In this document: positions 1 through 8,575 of the stretch, piece after piece
How positions within the stretch are numbered: position 1 is the stretch's first letter
Layout: every line of letters starts with the position of its first letter
From: Leptospiraceae bacterium
GTDB taxonomy: Bacteria > Spirochaetota > Leptospiria > Leptospirales > Leptonemataceae
DNA length: 64,000 nt
Assembly (NCBI GenBank): GCA_020441005.1
Contig: JAGRNA010000061.1
Coordinates: 1 to 64,000 of the forward strand
Reading direction: 5' to 3'
Position numbers and translations under genes: made by a program
The notes under the pieces: generated by a model
What the model saw: only the letters and a program-made list of their open reading frames with translations
Databases searched by the model: none
Told to the model about the DNA's origin: nothing

Positions 1-2
1 TG

Positions 3-779
3 CCAGGACTAGAGACCCGGCATCCGGTTGCGGCGGAACGCTATGAAATCCGGCTGCCCGAGAGTCAAAAATTAGTCGAGCAGCCCAGGTCCAATGAAAC
101 TGCTGAGCAATCCCGGGCAATCGAACCCGCGATTCCAGGTCCGCTGCCGCTTGAAAACAAACCAGAGCAGGCCCGGCCGGCTGGTGATGCTGCAGAGATC
201 AATACTGCCTTTTTGCCGCGGCGCCATTTTGGTACAGTATTCCAGACCTATATTCTGGCTGAAGGTGATGGTGAGTTCTATATCGTTGATCAGCATACGG
301 CGCATGAAAGAATCAATTATGAGCGTAAAAGGCGCGCACTGCTGCAGCGTGAATGCCAGCGTCAGGCGCTGTTGGTACCGCAAAGCATTGAATGCACGGT
401 GGATGAAAAGGAGCGCTACCTGGAGCATGCAGACCAGTTTGCCGCTGCCGGCTTTTTGATCGAGGAATACGGCCCGGGTACGATTGTCGTTCGTGAAGTC
501 CCTGACTATATCAGTGCTGCGGATACTAGTGAGATATTACAGCATCTGCTGCAGCGGCTGCTCGATGGTGAAGACGCGGTGACACTGTATGACGACTATA
601 CGGCGATGAAAGCCTGCAAGGCATCCATAAAAAAGAATGATCATGTAGCCGGCGGGGTATTGTCTTCCATTTTGGCCGAGCTGGCGCGTTGCGAAAATCC
701 GGCGCGTTGCCCGCATGGCCGGCCGACCATGATGCGGATCACTCAGGCAGAACTGGATCGTTTATTCCATCGCAGCTGA
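3..779 (+). CDS. mutL: DNA mismatch repair protein MutL, C-terminal part (5' end outside window)
   Basis: The reading frame is open from the window edge, so the ATPase N-terminus lies upstream and only about 258 C-terminal residues are present. A proline/glutamate-rich linker (roughly the first 65 residues) leads into the MutL C-terminal dimerisation/endonuclease domain. The metal-binding motif DQHTAHERINYE fits the DQHA-x2-E-x4-E endonuclease signature with one A-to-T change. The CKAS segment and the CPHGRP motif near the end are the other conserved endonuclease-site elements. In this family these residues nick the daughter strand in species without MutH. The protein ends with the usual leucine/phenylalanine-rich helix. 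The coaC gene follows on the same strand about 80 bases later. Confidence 0.95.
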   Translation, partial: PGLETRHPVAAERYEIRLPESQKLVEQPRSNETAEQSRAIEPAIPGPLPLENKPEQARPAGDAAEINTAFLPRRHFGTVFQTYILAEGDGEFYIVDQHTAHERINYERKRRALLQRECQRQALLVPQSIECTVDEKERYLEHADQFAAAGFLIEEYGPGTIVVREVPDYISAADTSEILQHLLQRLLDGEDAVTLYDDYTAMKACKASIKKNDHVAGGVLSSILAELARCENPARCPHGRPTMMRITQAELDRLFHRS

Positions 780-858
780 GGTTGAACCTGGGCCGGGCAG
801 AGTGCCGATCGTCCCGGCCAAAGCCAGCCGGTAGTTGCCACTATAAGAAACCGGATCA

Positions 859-1500
859 ATGCAAAAAAAAGAAAACAGGGTGGACACCGGGCTTGATGAA
901 AACAGTGTCGAATTGCCCGCCTGCATGGGTTTCGAGATGGTAAAAGTGACCGAGCAAGAGCAACCCGCCGACAGTAACATAAAACGAGTGCTGTTATGCG
1001 TAACTGGCAGCATTGCGGCCTACAAGGCCTGCGAGTTAACTCGTGAACTGGTCAAAGCCAATGTGGAAGTGCGGGTGTTAATGACCCTGAATGCGACCCG
1101 CTTTGTGACGCCGCTCACCTTTGCTGTCCTCAGCGGTCATCCGGTGTATAGCAACGAATGGGAGCAAGGCATGATCCATATTGATGCCCGTAATGCAGCT
1201 GACCTGCTGCTGGTAGCCCCGGCTACAGCGAACAGTATCGCCAAATTTGCAAATGGAATCGCTGATGATGTGGTTTCCAGCACATGGCTGGCAGCCCGGT
1301 GTCCGCGTCTGGTAGCTCCGGCCATGAATCCGGCCATGTGGCAGAATGCGGCCACCAGACGGAACATGGATCAATTGCAGGCGGATGGCGCAGAAATAGT
1401 GGCTCCCGGGAGCGGCAATGTGATCTGCGGCGACATCGGTGAGGGACGCCTGGCGGACCTGCAACAAATCGTGCGGCTCGTTCTGGATAGACTGGGCTAA
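859..1500 (+). CDS. coaC: Phosphopantothenoylcysteine decarboxylase (separate CoaC)
   Basis: FMN-dependent decarboxylation of 4'-phosphopantothenoylcysteine to phosphopantetheine in coenzyme A synthesis. The flavoprotein fold opens with GSIAAYK (residues 50-56). The catalytic histidine sits in HIDARNAADL (H108), PATAN follows at 121-125, the substrate-recognition PAMNPAMW is at 154-161 and the flap motif CGDIGEGR is at 190-197. The approximately 40 residues before the flavoprotein domain are not typical; internal ATGs at 925 or 937 are possible true starts. The gene ends four bases before the coaB start, so the two halves of the usual CoaBC fusion are encoded as neighbouring genes. Confidence 0.92.
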   Translation: MQKKENRVDTGLDENSVELPACMGFEMVKVTEQEQPADSNIKRVLLCVTGSIAAYKACELTRELVKANVEVRVLMTLNATRFVTPLTFAVLSGHPVYSNEWEQGMIHIDARNAADLLLVAPATANSIAKFANGIADDVVSSTWLAARCPRLVAPAMNPAMWQNAATRRNMDQLQADGAEIVAPGSGNVICGDIGEGRLADLQQIVRLVLDRLG

Positions 1501-1504
1501 GTGA

Positions 1505-2203
1505 GTGCAAATGTCCAGGGATCATTGGAATCGAATCATCATTACTGCCGGTCCGACACGTGAATGGCTGGATCCGGTCCGCTTTCTGTCCAATCCGGCC
1601 AGCGGCCAAACCGGCTGGTTTCTGGCAGAGGCCGCCCGGGATAGCGCAGTGTTTCAGGAGGTAGTGTACATCAGTGGCCCAGGCTGGCCTGAGTATCGAT
1701 CGGTACCCGGAGCGTTGAATTATGCCGTCGAGGGTACTCATGACATGGCGCGCGTTTTACAAGGCGAACTGGCTTCTAACAGTATCTTGTTTATGACCGC
1801 AGCTCCGGCGGATTACTATTTGCCCCAAATCGCAACCCAAAAAAGAAAAAAAAATGACGGGGGCCCATTACAACTGGAACTGCACCCGACTCCGGATATT
1901 CTAAAATCTATTATCGAACCGGCGGTTGAGCTGGAGAATTTCTGGCGCATTGGTTTTGCTGCCGAAACAAACAATGTCGAAGAATATGCCCTGCAAAAAC
2001 TGCAGGCCAAGCAACTGGATTTTATTTGTGCAAACCAGGTTTTTCGGAACACCAGCGGTTTTGGCACGAATCGCAATACCCTGACGGTTATTGGACGGGA
2101 TCAGAGCCGCCAGATAATAGGGCCAGAAAATAAAAAAACTATTGCCCGCCAACTTTTGCAGTATATCCTTGAATCCATCCGTGCTATAGCATCTGATCTA
2201 TGA
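1505..2203 (+). CDS. coaB: Phosphopantothenate-cysteine ligase (separate CoaB)
   Basis: CTP-dependent (family knowledge) condensation of 4'-phosphopantothenate with cysteine, the step before CoaC. The nucleotide-binding signature TAGPTREWLDPVRFLSN is at residues 14-30 and is followed by PASG. An AAPADYY segment near residue 100 and the basic KRKK loop, which corresponds to the conserved lysine motif of CoaB, are present. Length (232 aa) fits the CoaB half of CoaBC. The start is GTG at 1505 or ATG at 1511; both lie just behind coaC, indicating translational coupling. The stop overlaps the next start in an ATGA arrangement. Confidence 0.9.
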   Translation: MQMSRDHWNRIIITAGPTREWLDPVRFLSNPASGQTGWFLAEAARDSAVFQEVVYISGPGWPEYRSVPGALNYAVEGTHDMARVLQGELASNSILFMTAAPADYYLPQIATQKRKKNDGGPLQLELHPTPDILKSIIEPAVELENFWRIGFAAETNNVEEYALQKLQAKQLDFICANQVFRNTSGFGTNRNTLTVIGRDQSRQIIGPENKKTIARQLLQYILESIRAIASDL

Positions 2204-3168
2204 TACTACGCTTCTACAATTCTACCGAACAACCGGCGCCACACAGACCGTCCCGAGGGGGACCCGTCAGGCGGCTGGCATTTTTTGGGATTTTGGCTCT
2301 GACCTTATGGATCGCTGCGCCCTTATGGGCCGATACCCTGTATCTAAAAAATGGCAGCCAATTGAATGGCACCATAGTGGGCCAAAGCCGGACGGTTGTA
2401 CGGATTCGTGTTGGTGACCAGGTGCAGGTCATTGCCAAGACCGAAATTCGGCGCATCGTATTTCAGCGAGAGTCCGACAATGATGCTGCTCAAAAACGCA
2501 AGGCTGAGGAGGAGCGCCGCCGCAAGGCCGCCGAGGCAAAAGCTGCTGAAGAAGAAAAAAGGCGCGCTGCCGAAGAAGAAAAGCGGCGTGCACAGGAGGC
2601 TACTGTTGCCGAAGAGGAACAGCGTCGAGCGGAGGAAGCCAAAAAGGCGGCAGAGCGACGCCGGCAAGAGGCTCTACGGCGCGAGCAGGAGCGCAACCAG
2701 GGACCCACCACGGCGGGCGCATTTGTGCGCAGCCTGATTCTGCCGGGTTGGGGCCAGTATTATCAGGGCCGGACTTCTGATGCCTATCTCATCGGCGGTA
2801 TATTTGCAATCAGCGCCGGGTCGGCTGTTTATCTGGATCAGCGGTATCAGGCAGCGGATCGGAGCTATCGCGGCGATGTAGAGCTTTTTTTGATTGGTTC
2901 TCCCTTTTGGCTCTCCTGGTATGGCACGACGATTATCGATACCAGTCCCTTTGTGCTCGGTGGACTTCTACAAATGCAAACGATTAACCAATCCCGGTCA
3001 GAAATGCAGGCAGCCGCCCGGCGGGTAAATGGCACCCGGGCGCTGGTGTTGGGTGTCTACGCATGGAACCTCGTTGATGTCATTTTGTGGCAACCCAATC
3101 AGAATCAAGCCCTGTCCATCAACGCTCATCAGGACCAGCTACGCTTCCAGTTTCTGGATCGATGGTAA
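2200..3168 (+). CDS. Envelope protein with signal anchor, charged coiled coil and DUF5683-like C-terminus
   Basis: Function unknown. A basic N-terminus is followed by a hydrophobic stretch (about residues 25-44) ending in a plausible signal-peptide site before ADTLYLKNG. Residues 45-90 form a small beta-rich domain (NGSQLNGTIVGQSRTVVRIR). Residues 95-165 are almost only A, E, K and R, a long TolA-like charged helix. The C-terminal 150 residues contain LILPGWGQYYQGR and three weakly hydrophobic segments, matching the pattern of DUF5683 proteins. The start overlaps the coaB stop by four bases, so it is co-expressed with the CoA genes, with no obvious functional link. Confidence 0.75.
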   Translation: MILRFYNSTEQPAPHRPSRGGPVRRLAFFGILALTLWIAAPLWADTLYLKNGSQLNGTIVGQSRTVVRIRVGDQVQVIAKTEIRRIVFQRESDNDAAQKRKAEEERRRKAAEAKAAEEEKRRAAEEEKRRAQEATVAEEEQRRAEEAKKAAERRRQEALRREQERNQGPTTAGAFVRSLILPGWGQYYQGRTSDAYLIGGIFAISAGSAVYLDQRYQAADRSYRGDVELFLIGSPFWLSWYGTTIIDTSPFVLGGLLQMQTINQSRSEMQAAARRVNGTRALVLGVYAWNLVDVILWQPNQNQALSINAHQDQLRFQFLDRW

Positions 3169-3205
3169 CAGCCGAATCGGGCGTACAGGATTGTAATACA
3201 ATTCC

Positions 3206-3955
3206 GTGAGTTTGCGTATCCTGCTGTTAACGGGCATCAAGGAAGAACTGGTCGCCGTTGAGCGGCGGTGGCATCTGCAATTCAATCGTCATTTGCATTT
3301 GTATCAATCGGCGCGTTACGCGGGATTGTACGCCGGCACAACCGGACCGGGATTGCAGCGTCGGCGTGAAATTCGGCAATGGCTCAACCAGCTGCAACCT
3401 CAAATCGTTGTCAATGCCGGATTGGTCGGTTTATTGCAGGCTGAACACCAGGCGCAGGTCGGGGACCGGGTCGCATTGAATCAGCTAATTGACAGCCGTT
3501 ATGGCACTTGTTTTCCGGGCGGTCCGGGCCGCAATCGACTGGCGAGTCTGACAAAAGCCGCCTTCGCGCCGCATGAAAAAATGGACGTGGCCCTTGACTT
3601 TAAGGTCGATGTATGTGATATGGAGGCCGCCTTTCTGGCGGGACTCTTGGGACAATTTGACAAGCTGTCCGAGTCCATCAGTCTGGTGCTAGTCAAGGTA
3701 ATCGGTGACCGTCCGGAACAGTATCTGCTGTACCAAAACGAGGCTTTGATGCGGGATTGGGCGCGGCTTGCCTGGTGGCGTCGGATCGGGCGGGCGATGC
3801 GCTTTCCTGGGGGTCCGTTTTTGTTGCACCGACTGCGCACCAACAAGTTGCGCGCCTTGCAAGGCCTGGCGCGCCACACAGATATTCTATTGGAGCACCT
3901 GATTCGTCATCAAGGTCCTGGGCAAGGAATCGACAGCATATTCATACCGCATTGA
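3206..3955 (+). CDS. Nucleoside phosphorylase / nucleosidase superfamily protein
   Basis: 249 residues. Segments typical of the PNP/MTAN (nucleoside phosphorylase) fold are visible: an N-terminal beta strand plus KEELVAVE, a central NAGLVGLL strand, then VCDMEAAFLA, which matches the ME(S/A)A nucleoside-binding region, and KVIGDRPEQ, which matches the catalytic K/D loop. Substrate is not predictable; related genes act on methylthioadenosine, purine nucleosides or hopanoid precursors (HpnG). The start is GTG at 3206, 37 bases behind the previous gene. It lies in the same plus-strand run as the genes before and after. Confidence 0.7.
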   Translation: MSLRILLLTGIKEELVAVERRWHLQFNRHLHLYQSARYAGLYAGTTGPGLQRRREIRQWLNQLQPQIVVNAGLVGLLQAEHQAQVGDRVALNQLIDSRYGTCFPGGPGRNRLASLTKAAFAPHEKMDVALDFKVDVCDMEAAFLAGLLGQFDKLSESISLVLVKVIGDRPEQYLLYQNEALMRDWARLAWWRRIGRAMRFPGGPFLLHRLRTNKLRALQGLARHTDILLEHLIRHQGPGQGIDSIFIPH

Positions 3956-3973
3956 TTCCGGCTTAATATTGTC

Positions 3974-5548
3974 ATGACAGCAATTTACGCAATTCTGGGA
4001 CTTCTGCTATTCGGGGCTTTGATCGCAATTCTATACTATTTTTTAGTATATGATCGCGGCAGCGTTTTTGAGCGCGCACTCCACCTGGCTCAGAACGGCA
4101 ATTATATGGATGCCCGCGGCATTATTCGCAGCCGCATCAGTCGCGATCCGGATAATGTGAAAGGACACTTTTATTTGGCCCGCATTTATAATATGGAGGG
4201 CAACCAGGACCAGGAGTTGGAACATCTGCTGGAGATACAGCGTATCAATCGCTTCGTTGGCGAAGTTCATGCCGTGGAAGTCATCCTGCGCATTGCACAG
4301 ATTTATTATCAGCGCGATCAATACCCCCAGGCATTTGAGAATTTCATGGCTGTTCTGCAATTCGACCAAAAAAACGAACATGCTTTGGCCCATATCGCTT
4401 TTTTGGCCGCCGGTCAGGCGGAATTTGATACGGCCGTTCGCTATTTCAATCGCCTGGTACGGGTTGCGCCCAATAAGGTGGATTATCGCATCGCTCTGGC
4501 AGTCTGTCAGGCAATGGTCAAAAAAGGGAAGGAAGCCAGCGAAGCTTTTCAACTGGCACTGGCCCAGGATAACACCAATCAGACGGGCAGTTTTCTGGCC
4601 GCCTTGCATGCATTCAGGAGCGGCGATCCGGCAACCGCCCTGGAGTTGGTGGAGGAGTTGCTGGCCCACCTGACCGATCCTATGATCCTGTATCTGGGTC
4701 GTAAAATGGCCTGCGCCAGCTGGTATTTAAAGAAGGACTTCAAGAAGGCGCTATCCTACGCGGAGCAGTGCCTGCAAATGGCCGCGGAATTTCATTGGAC
4801 GGATGAGGAATACGATGCGCGTCTGGCGGTGGCCTATATGGCCATGTGGAGCGGCGATCTGGAAAAAGCCAATGACCATCTGTTACAGCTGGAAGTGAAT
4901 AATCCCGCTGACCAAACGGTACTGCGAGTGGCCGATTTCCGAATGGACCTGGAAGAGCAGGTGGCCCGGCTGGACGAAATCAGTCCCCGTAATTTTGATT
5001 TTGTGGCCCACATGCAAGATTGGGTGCGTTTTCGGTTTGCCGAGGATTTGATCTATAAAATCTCCGGGTTGCGTCAGAGTGTCAGTTTTGATGTATTAAG
5101 CTTTTTCACCCAGGATGGTCAGGAAAAGAGCATTCGCGACAAAAAAAATGAGTTTGATCCCAGTGAGTTGATCAATCGATTTAACTCGCTGAGCGGGGAC
5201 GCCTTTCATATGGCTTGCGAACGCATCATTGCGTCACAGGGATTTAAAGTTAAAAAGGAATTAAAGAAATCAGACAAGGATGGCCTTGATTTTCTAACGC
5301 AAAGCGTTACGGACAAGAAGGTCATGGCGCTCTTTCGTATTCGGCAGTGGTCCAACCAGCCGATCTCGGATATATTTATTCGTGATCAACAAAACTACAT
5401 GAATGAACACAAGGCCAGTCTGGGCTTTGTGGTCGCTGGTGCCAGGCTAACTCCAGGGGCAGAGGCGGCCCTGCAGAACCTGAAAAAGGTGACTGTGATC
5501 AACGACAAGGCGCTGGGGCTTTTATTACAATCGACGATGGGCGCCTGA
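3974..5548 (+). CDS. Membrane-anchored TPR protein with degenerate Mrr-type nuclease domain
   Basis: 524 residues. One N-terminal membrane segment (about 4-26) is followed by a TPR array from about 30 to 330; repeats such as AFENFMAVLQFDQKNEHALAHIA are clear. The C-terminal 120 residues resemble the Mrr/restriction-endonuclease fold: a helix with FHMACERIIASQGFKV, then KKSDKDGLDFL in place of the usual GGxGxD-I, then a strand where the catalytic Q-x-K would lie but which reads ALFRIRQ, and a GFVVAGARLTPGAEAAL segment equivalent to the Mrr strand-helix. The loss of Q-x-K suggests a non-catalytic binding module. It ends 10 bases from the convergent fmdB-like gene. Confidence 0.75.
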   Translation: MTAIYAILGLLLFGALIAILYYFLVYDRGSVFERALHLAQNGNYMDARGIIRSRISRDPDNVKGHFYLARIYNMEGNQDQELEHLLEIQRINRFVGEVHAVEVILRIAQIYYQRDQYPQAFENFMAVLQFDQKNEHALAHIAFLAAGQAEFDTAVRYFNRLVRVAPNKVDYRIALAVCQAMVKKGKEASEAFQLALAQDNTNQTGSFLAALHAFRSGDPATALELVEELLAHLTDPMILYLGRKMACASWYLKKDFKKALSYAEQCLQMAAEFHWTDEEYDARLAVAYMAMWSGDLEKANDHLLQLEVNNPADQTVLRVADFRMDLEEQVARLDEISPRNFDFVAHMQDWVRFRFAEDLIYKISGLRQSVSFDVLSFFTQDGQEKSIRDKKNEFDPSELINRFNSLSGDAFHMACERIIASQGFKVKKELKKSDKDGLDFLTQSVTDKKVMALFRIRQWSNQPISDIFIRDQQNYMNEHKASLGFVVAGARLTPGAEAALQNLKKVTVINDKALGLLLQSTMGA

Positions 5549-5558
5549 GCGGGCCAGT

Positions 5559-5795
5559 TTAGAATAGCCCGCACGCACCATTGGCGCAGCCGCCGCCGGC
5601 AGGCAACCCGCAAGCAGACGCCGGTGCGCTGCTTCTGGATCCCACCATGGTGGCAATGTTGCCAAAGACATGCGTGGTATTGCTGGATTTGCAGTTCGGG
5701 CACTCGACCGCCAGGCCCGCTTCCTTTTCTTGCATGGAGGCCTTGACCTCGGTAATTGATTCGCATTCCATACATTTAAAATTGTAATAGGGCAT
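5559..5795 (-). CDS. FmdB-family zinc-ribbon protein
   Basis: 78 residues. The start MPYYNFKCMECES is characteristic of the FmdB regulatory-protein family. A zinc ribbon is formed by C8/C11 and C32/C35. The tail is glycine- and alanine-rich with further cysteines (GGCANGACGLF), as in many members. Molecular role is not established. A good Shine-Dalgarno (AGAGGAG) precedes the ATG. It is the last gene of a minus-strand run with the thioredoxin-like and LMW phosphatase genes. Confidence 0.88.
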   Translation of the reverse strand: MPYYNFKCMECESITEVKASMQEKEAGLAVECPNCKSSNTTHVFGNIATMVGSRSSAPASACGLPAGGGCANGACGLF

Positions 5796-5828
5796 TGGTG
5801 TCTCCTCTTGTATACGATAGGGTGTATC

Positions 5829-6356
5829 CTATGTGGAGATTTGAGAGTCCTGTCGTATACGGTCAAGCAAATTTTGGCAGCTGCGGATGATGATTTCCTG
5901 GACCGTCTGGAAGCCGTCCAGGCCGCCGTAATAGGGGTCGGGGACATCCTCGGGGTGAAAGGGATCGCATTCAGGATCAAAGGTGCGAAACAGGACCACC
6001 CTGGACTCATCTTGCGGATTGCGAGCCATTTTCAGGATCTCCTGATAATTACTGCTATCCATCGCCAATATCAGGTCAAAAGACTGAAAATCGCGGGTCT
6101 GGAACTGTCGCGACCGGGATTGCAGCTCGATGCCATGCGTCCGCGCAATCTTGCGCGAGGTTGCATTCGCTTTTTCGCCTGCATGCCAGGCTGAAGTACC
6201 GGCAGAGTCGATTTGGAAGCAACGATCCAGTTTGGCCCGCTGAACCAGATGCTGCATGGTGCCTTCTGCGGTGGGCGATCGACAGATGTTGCCCAGGCAG
6301 ACAAACAGGAGGCGAATTTGGAGCGGCTGCCCCGGCCGACGAAAATCTAGCTGCAT
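5829..6356 (-). CDS. Low-molecular-weight protein tyrosine phosphatase
   Basis: 175 residues from the chosen ATG at 6356, one base after the stop of the upstream thioredoxin gene; a longer reading from 6395 would overlap that gene and adds nothing conserved. The P-loop CLGNICRSP (C20, R26) gives the C-x5-R catalytic site, and DVPDPYYGG near the C-terminus supplies the general-acid aspartate. QIDSAGTSAWH and LILAMD are further family landmarks. Substrate unknown; bacterial members act on phosphotyrosine or phosphoarginine proteins. Cytoplasmic, co-transcribed with the genes on both sides. Confidence 0.92.
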   Translation of the reverse strand: MQLDFRRPGQPLQIRLLFVCLGNICRSPTAEGTMQHLVQRAKLDRCFQIDSAGTSAWHAGEKANATSRKIARTHGIELQSRSRQFQTRDFQSFDLILAMDSSNYQEILKMARNPQDESRVVLFRTFDPECDPFHPEDVPDPYYGGLDGFQTVQEIIIRSCQNLLDRIRQDSQIST

Positions 6357-6357
6357 A

Positions 6358-7140
6358 TTAAAACAAAATGGAGGACAGCTTGCGCCGGTACTCATTCACA
6401 ATCGGGTTAGTTTGACCGAGCAGCTGAAAAGCCAGTAGCAGTTCCTGTTTGGGCGCCTCGCGTTTGTCGGTTGGCGCTTCCGCAACCGCTTCGAGCAACT
6501 GATCAAGCAGATTGCGAGTCTGCGGCTCTGAATCCAGACTGGACAATAACTGACTACTGAGCGGCCCAAGAGCGTCTGCATTCTTGAAAAACTCGCGCAA
6601 TGCATTGGCTGCCTCGCTGAATTGCTGCCCACCCGGCGGAATCTGGTCCAGATACTGCGAAATGGCGGCTTTGTCCTGGTTTGTGCGGATTTGAGCAAGG
6701 ACAGCCTGCCAGTAAATGGCGCTGGCTTGAGGGCCATTTTTGCCGCTGGACAGCATTGCTGCTGCCGCTTGTAAGGGATCAATCCGGGCTAGTTCCAAAA
6801 GACGTTCACTTTCCGGATCCGGGATGTGTTTCTCGAGGAATTGCAGTACCATGGCCTCTGACAAGGCACCGGTGAACTCGCCGATGACCGTCCCGTTATG
6901 AAAGAGTTTAACCGCCGGGATTCCGCTAATGCGATATTGACTGGCTATGCCCGGATTTTCATCGGTGTTGATTTTAGCCAGGATGAAGGATCCGCTGTCC
7001 GTCTCGACTTTTTCCAATACCGGACCCAGCATACGGCAGGGCCCACACCAGGGAGCCCAAAAATCCACCAGCACGGGCGTATGGTCAGACGCTGCTAGCA
7101 CATCTTGCTGGAAGCTGGATTCGGTAACATCGATAGCCAT
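6358..7140 (-). CDS. Thioredoxin-TPR fusion protein, CnoX/YbbN-like
   Basis: 260 residues. Residues 1-110 are a complete thioredoxin fold with WCGPC (31-35) and the cis-proline motif GIPAVKLF (P75). The remaining 150 residues are helical and TPR-like, the architecture of CnoX/YbbN chaperedoxins, which protect clients under oxidative stress and pass them to GroEL. E. coli CnoX lacks an active redox pair, whereas this protein keeps both cysteines, so it should be redox-active. First gene of a three-gene minus-strand operon, with its promoter region in the 120 bases before 7261. Confidence 0.85.
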   Translation of the reverse strand: MAIDVTESSFQQDVLAASDHTPVLVDFWAPWCGPCRMLGPVLEKVETDSGSFILAKINTDENPGIASQYRISGIPAVKLFHNGTVIGEFTGALSEAMVLQFLEKHIPDPESERLLELARIDPLQAAAAMLSSGKNGPQASAIYWQAVLAQIRTNQDKAAISQYLDQIPPGGQQFSEAANALREFFKNADALGPLSSQLLSSLDSEPQTRNLLDQLLEAVAEAPTDKREAPKQELLLAFQLLGQTNPIVNEYRRKLSSILF

Positions 7141-7260
7141 GAATTTCGATTCGCAAGCTGAGTTTGGATGTCAAGTCAAAACCGCAGCTATCGGGCGATA
7201 AACACTTTTGGGCCGAACTGATTCAGGTTCCGTCGGTTGGATTGTCGAAAATAGGGTACA

Positions 7261-7992
7261 ATGAAAGTACAGGCGGCCGTGGAATTTCAACGCACGGTGC
7301 AGGCAGCCGAGCAGTGCCTGCAAAAGACCCAATCGGACTATGATGTTTGTAGTTCGAATTTACAGCAGCTGCGGGCATTGCTGGATCTCATGCAACGCCA
7401 GGCGCGGGATGTGCCAGCGGTCGCCAGGCGCCAGATTCAGGCTTGTGTATCCCAACTGGACTCCATCCAGCGCAAGGATAGCGACAAGGCGTCCCTGGTC
7501 CGCTTGCACCAGCATGTACTGGCGTTAAAGCGCATCCGTTGGCAGCGCGTACGCCGGGCAGGTCGGACGCACCCTCTCGATCCGGCCAGGCATGCCCGAC
7601 CGGACTGGACAGGCCCCGAACGCATTTGGCTGTATCGCCATCATACCTTCTGTTACGCCTTACGGGGCAGACTACTCTATAATATATGCGATTATGATGC
7701 TACCAGGCGTTACCAAATCCGGGCCACGGAACCGCCTCTGGAGATATTTCCTTGCTCGGAGGCGACTCGCGACCCAAACCCCGTCAGGCAGCCAGGCTTG
7801 TTTGTTTTTCAATTCTCACACCAGGGACGCAGGGCCTGTATGGGATTCGTTTACACTGAATTCGTGGAATCGATCGGGACCGGACCCGGCTGCCCACGGC
7901 CTGCAGTTTCAACAGTGCAAGCCACGCACCGTCTGGTGGGCCATAGTTTACACTGGGCCCATCAGCGTTACTTGCTGATTGGCGACTCCTGA
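7261..7992 (+). CDS. Hypothetical protein with N-terminal coiled coil
   Basis: 243 residues, no family recognised. Residues 8-95 are helical and heptad-like, rich in Q, L and A; the rest is arginine-, histidine- and proline-rich and looks soluble and beta-containing (YNICDYDATRRYQIRA; GLFVFQFSHQGRRACMGFVY). No signal peptide or membrane segment. It is transcribed divergently from the thioredoxin operon across a 120-base gap. The reading frame is long and uninterrupted, but conservation cannot be judged. Confidence 0.5.
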   Translation: MKVQAAVEFQRTVQAAEQCLQKTQSDYDVCSSNLQQLRALLDLMQRQARDVPAVARRQIQACVSQLDSIQRKDSDKASLVRLHQHVLALKRIRWQRVRRAGRTHPLDPARHARPDWTGPERIWLYRHHTFCYALRGRLLYNICDYDATRRYQIRATEPPLEIFPCSEATRDPNPVRQPGLFVFQFSHQGRRACMGFVYTEFVESIGTGPGCPRPAVSTVQATHRLVGHSLHWAHQRYLLIGDS

Positions 7993-8029
7993 TTTTGCTC
8001 GCCTTTGCCTGCTGGCTCTAGAATGCGAA

Positions 8030-8470
8030 TCAGGTTTCCAGGAACTCGTTCAGGAAAAGATTCATGTCTTCTATATCTTTGACAAGTTTGTTGACACGCG
8101 TTTTGCCCCATTTTTTTGTCAGGGCCGCTAAAAACTTGTCTTCTGTGCTTTTTATGCTTTTTGCCAGACTAGCGCCTTTTTTCGTCAGGCTTAGACGTTT
8201 GATGCGTTTGTCTTCTTTGTCCGTCTGACTGGTGATCAGGCCGTTGCCCTGCAAGGCGCGAATTGCCTGACTCATGGTCATGGGATCACGTCGCAAGACC
8301 AGGCCGAGCTCCCCCTGGGCGATACCGTTGTTTTCATCCAGGTACTTGAGAATGGACAGGGAAAGCACCGAATGGCGTCCCTTGCCGCTCAAATTGGTGC
8401 GTACCCAATCAGACGTGCCTCGATGGACCGCTCCCATCGTTAAAAAAAGATCACTATTGTTTTGGGCCAT
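8030..8470 (-). CDS. MarR-family transcriptional regulator
   Basis: 146 residues. The winged-helix core is clear: ILKYLDENNGIAQGELGLVL, a recognition helix MTMSQAIRALQGNGLI, and a wing DKEDKRIKRLSLTKKG that has the conserved D-x-R. N- and C-terminal helices form the dimerisation part. Ligand unknown. It has its own promoter (separate entry) about 30 bases upstream and a moderate Shine-Dalgarno (AAGGA). The upstream minus-strand gene encodes a putative zinc peptidase. Its DNA is AT-richer than the surroundings. Confidence 0.92.
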   Translation of the reverse strand: MAQNNSDLFLTMGAVHRGTSDWVRTNLSGKGRHSVLSLSILKYLDENNGIAQGELGLVLRRDPMTMSQAIRALQGNGLITSQTDKEDKRIKRLSLTKKGASLAKSIKSTEDKFLAALTKKWGKTRVNKLVKDIEDMNLFLNEFLET

Positions 8471-8498
8471 TATTTAAATTCCTTTATGTGCTAAAATT

Positions 8499-8527
8499 AT
8501 TATAACTTTGCACTCGTTAACGTACAA
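8499..8527 (-). promoter_or_regulatory. Sigma-70-type promoter of the MarR gene, with internal palindrome
   Basis: Read on the minus strand: TTGTAC (8527-8522), 17-base spacer, TATAAT (8504-8499). The -10 is perfect and the spacing ideal. The spacer and -35 edge contain the 8-base palindrome CGTTAACG (8515-8522), a possible operator for autoregulation by the MarR protein. Confidence 0.7.
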
Positions 8528-8575
8528 AAAAACGACGTTCAGTTAAGAGTCAACCGAAAAAGCAGTAAAAATTCT

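Noticed and set aside
5549-5572. GCGGGC/GCCCGC hairpin over the convergent stops as a terminator
   Set aside because: No T-run on either side, so termination is not supported.
7200-7225. CCCGATAG on the minus strand upstream of the thioredoxin-like operon as another FliA -10 box
   Set aside because: No TAAA-like -35 lies 15-16 bases upstream; the nearest A-run is too close.
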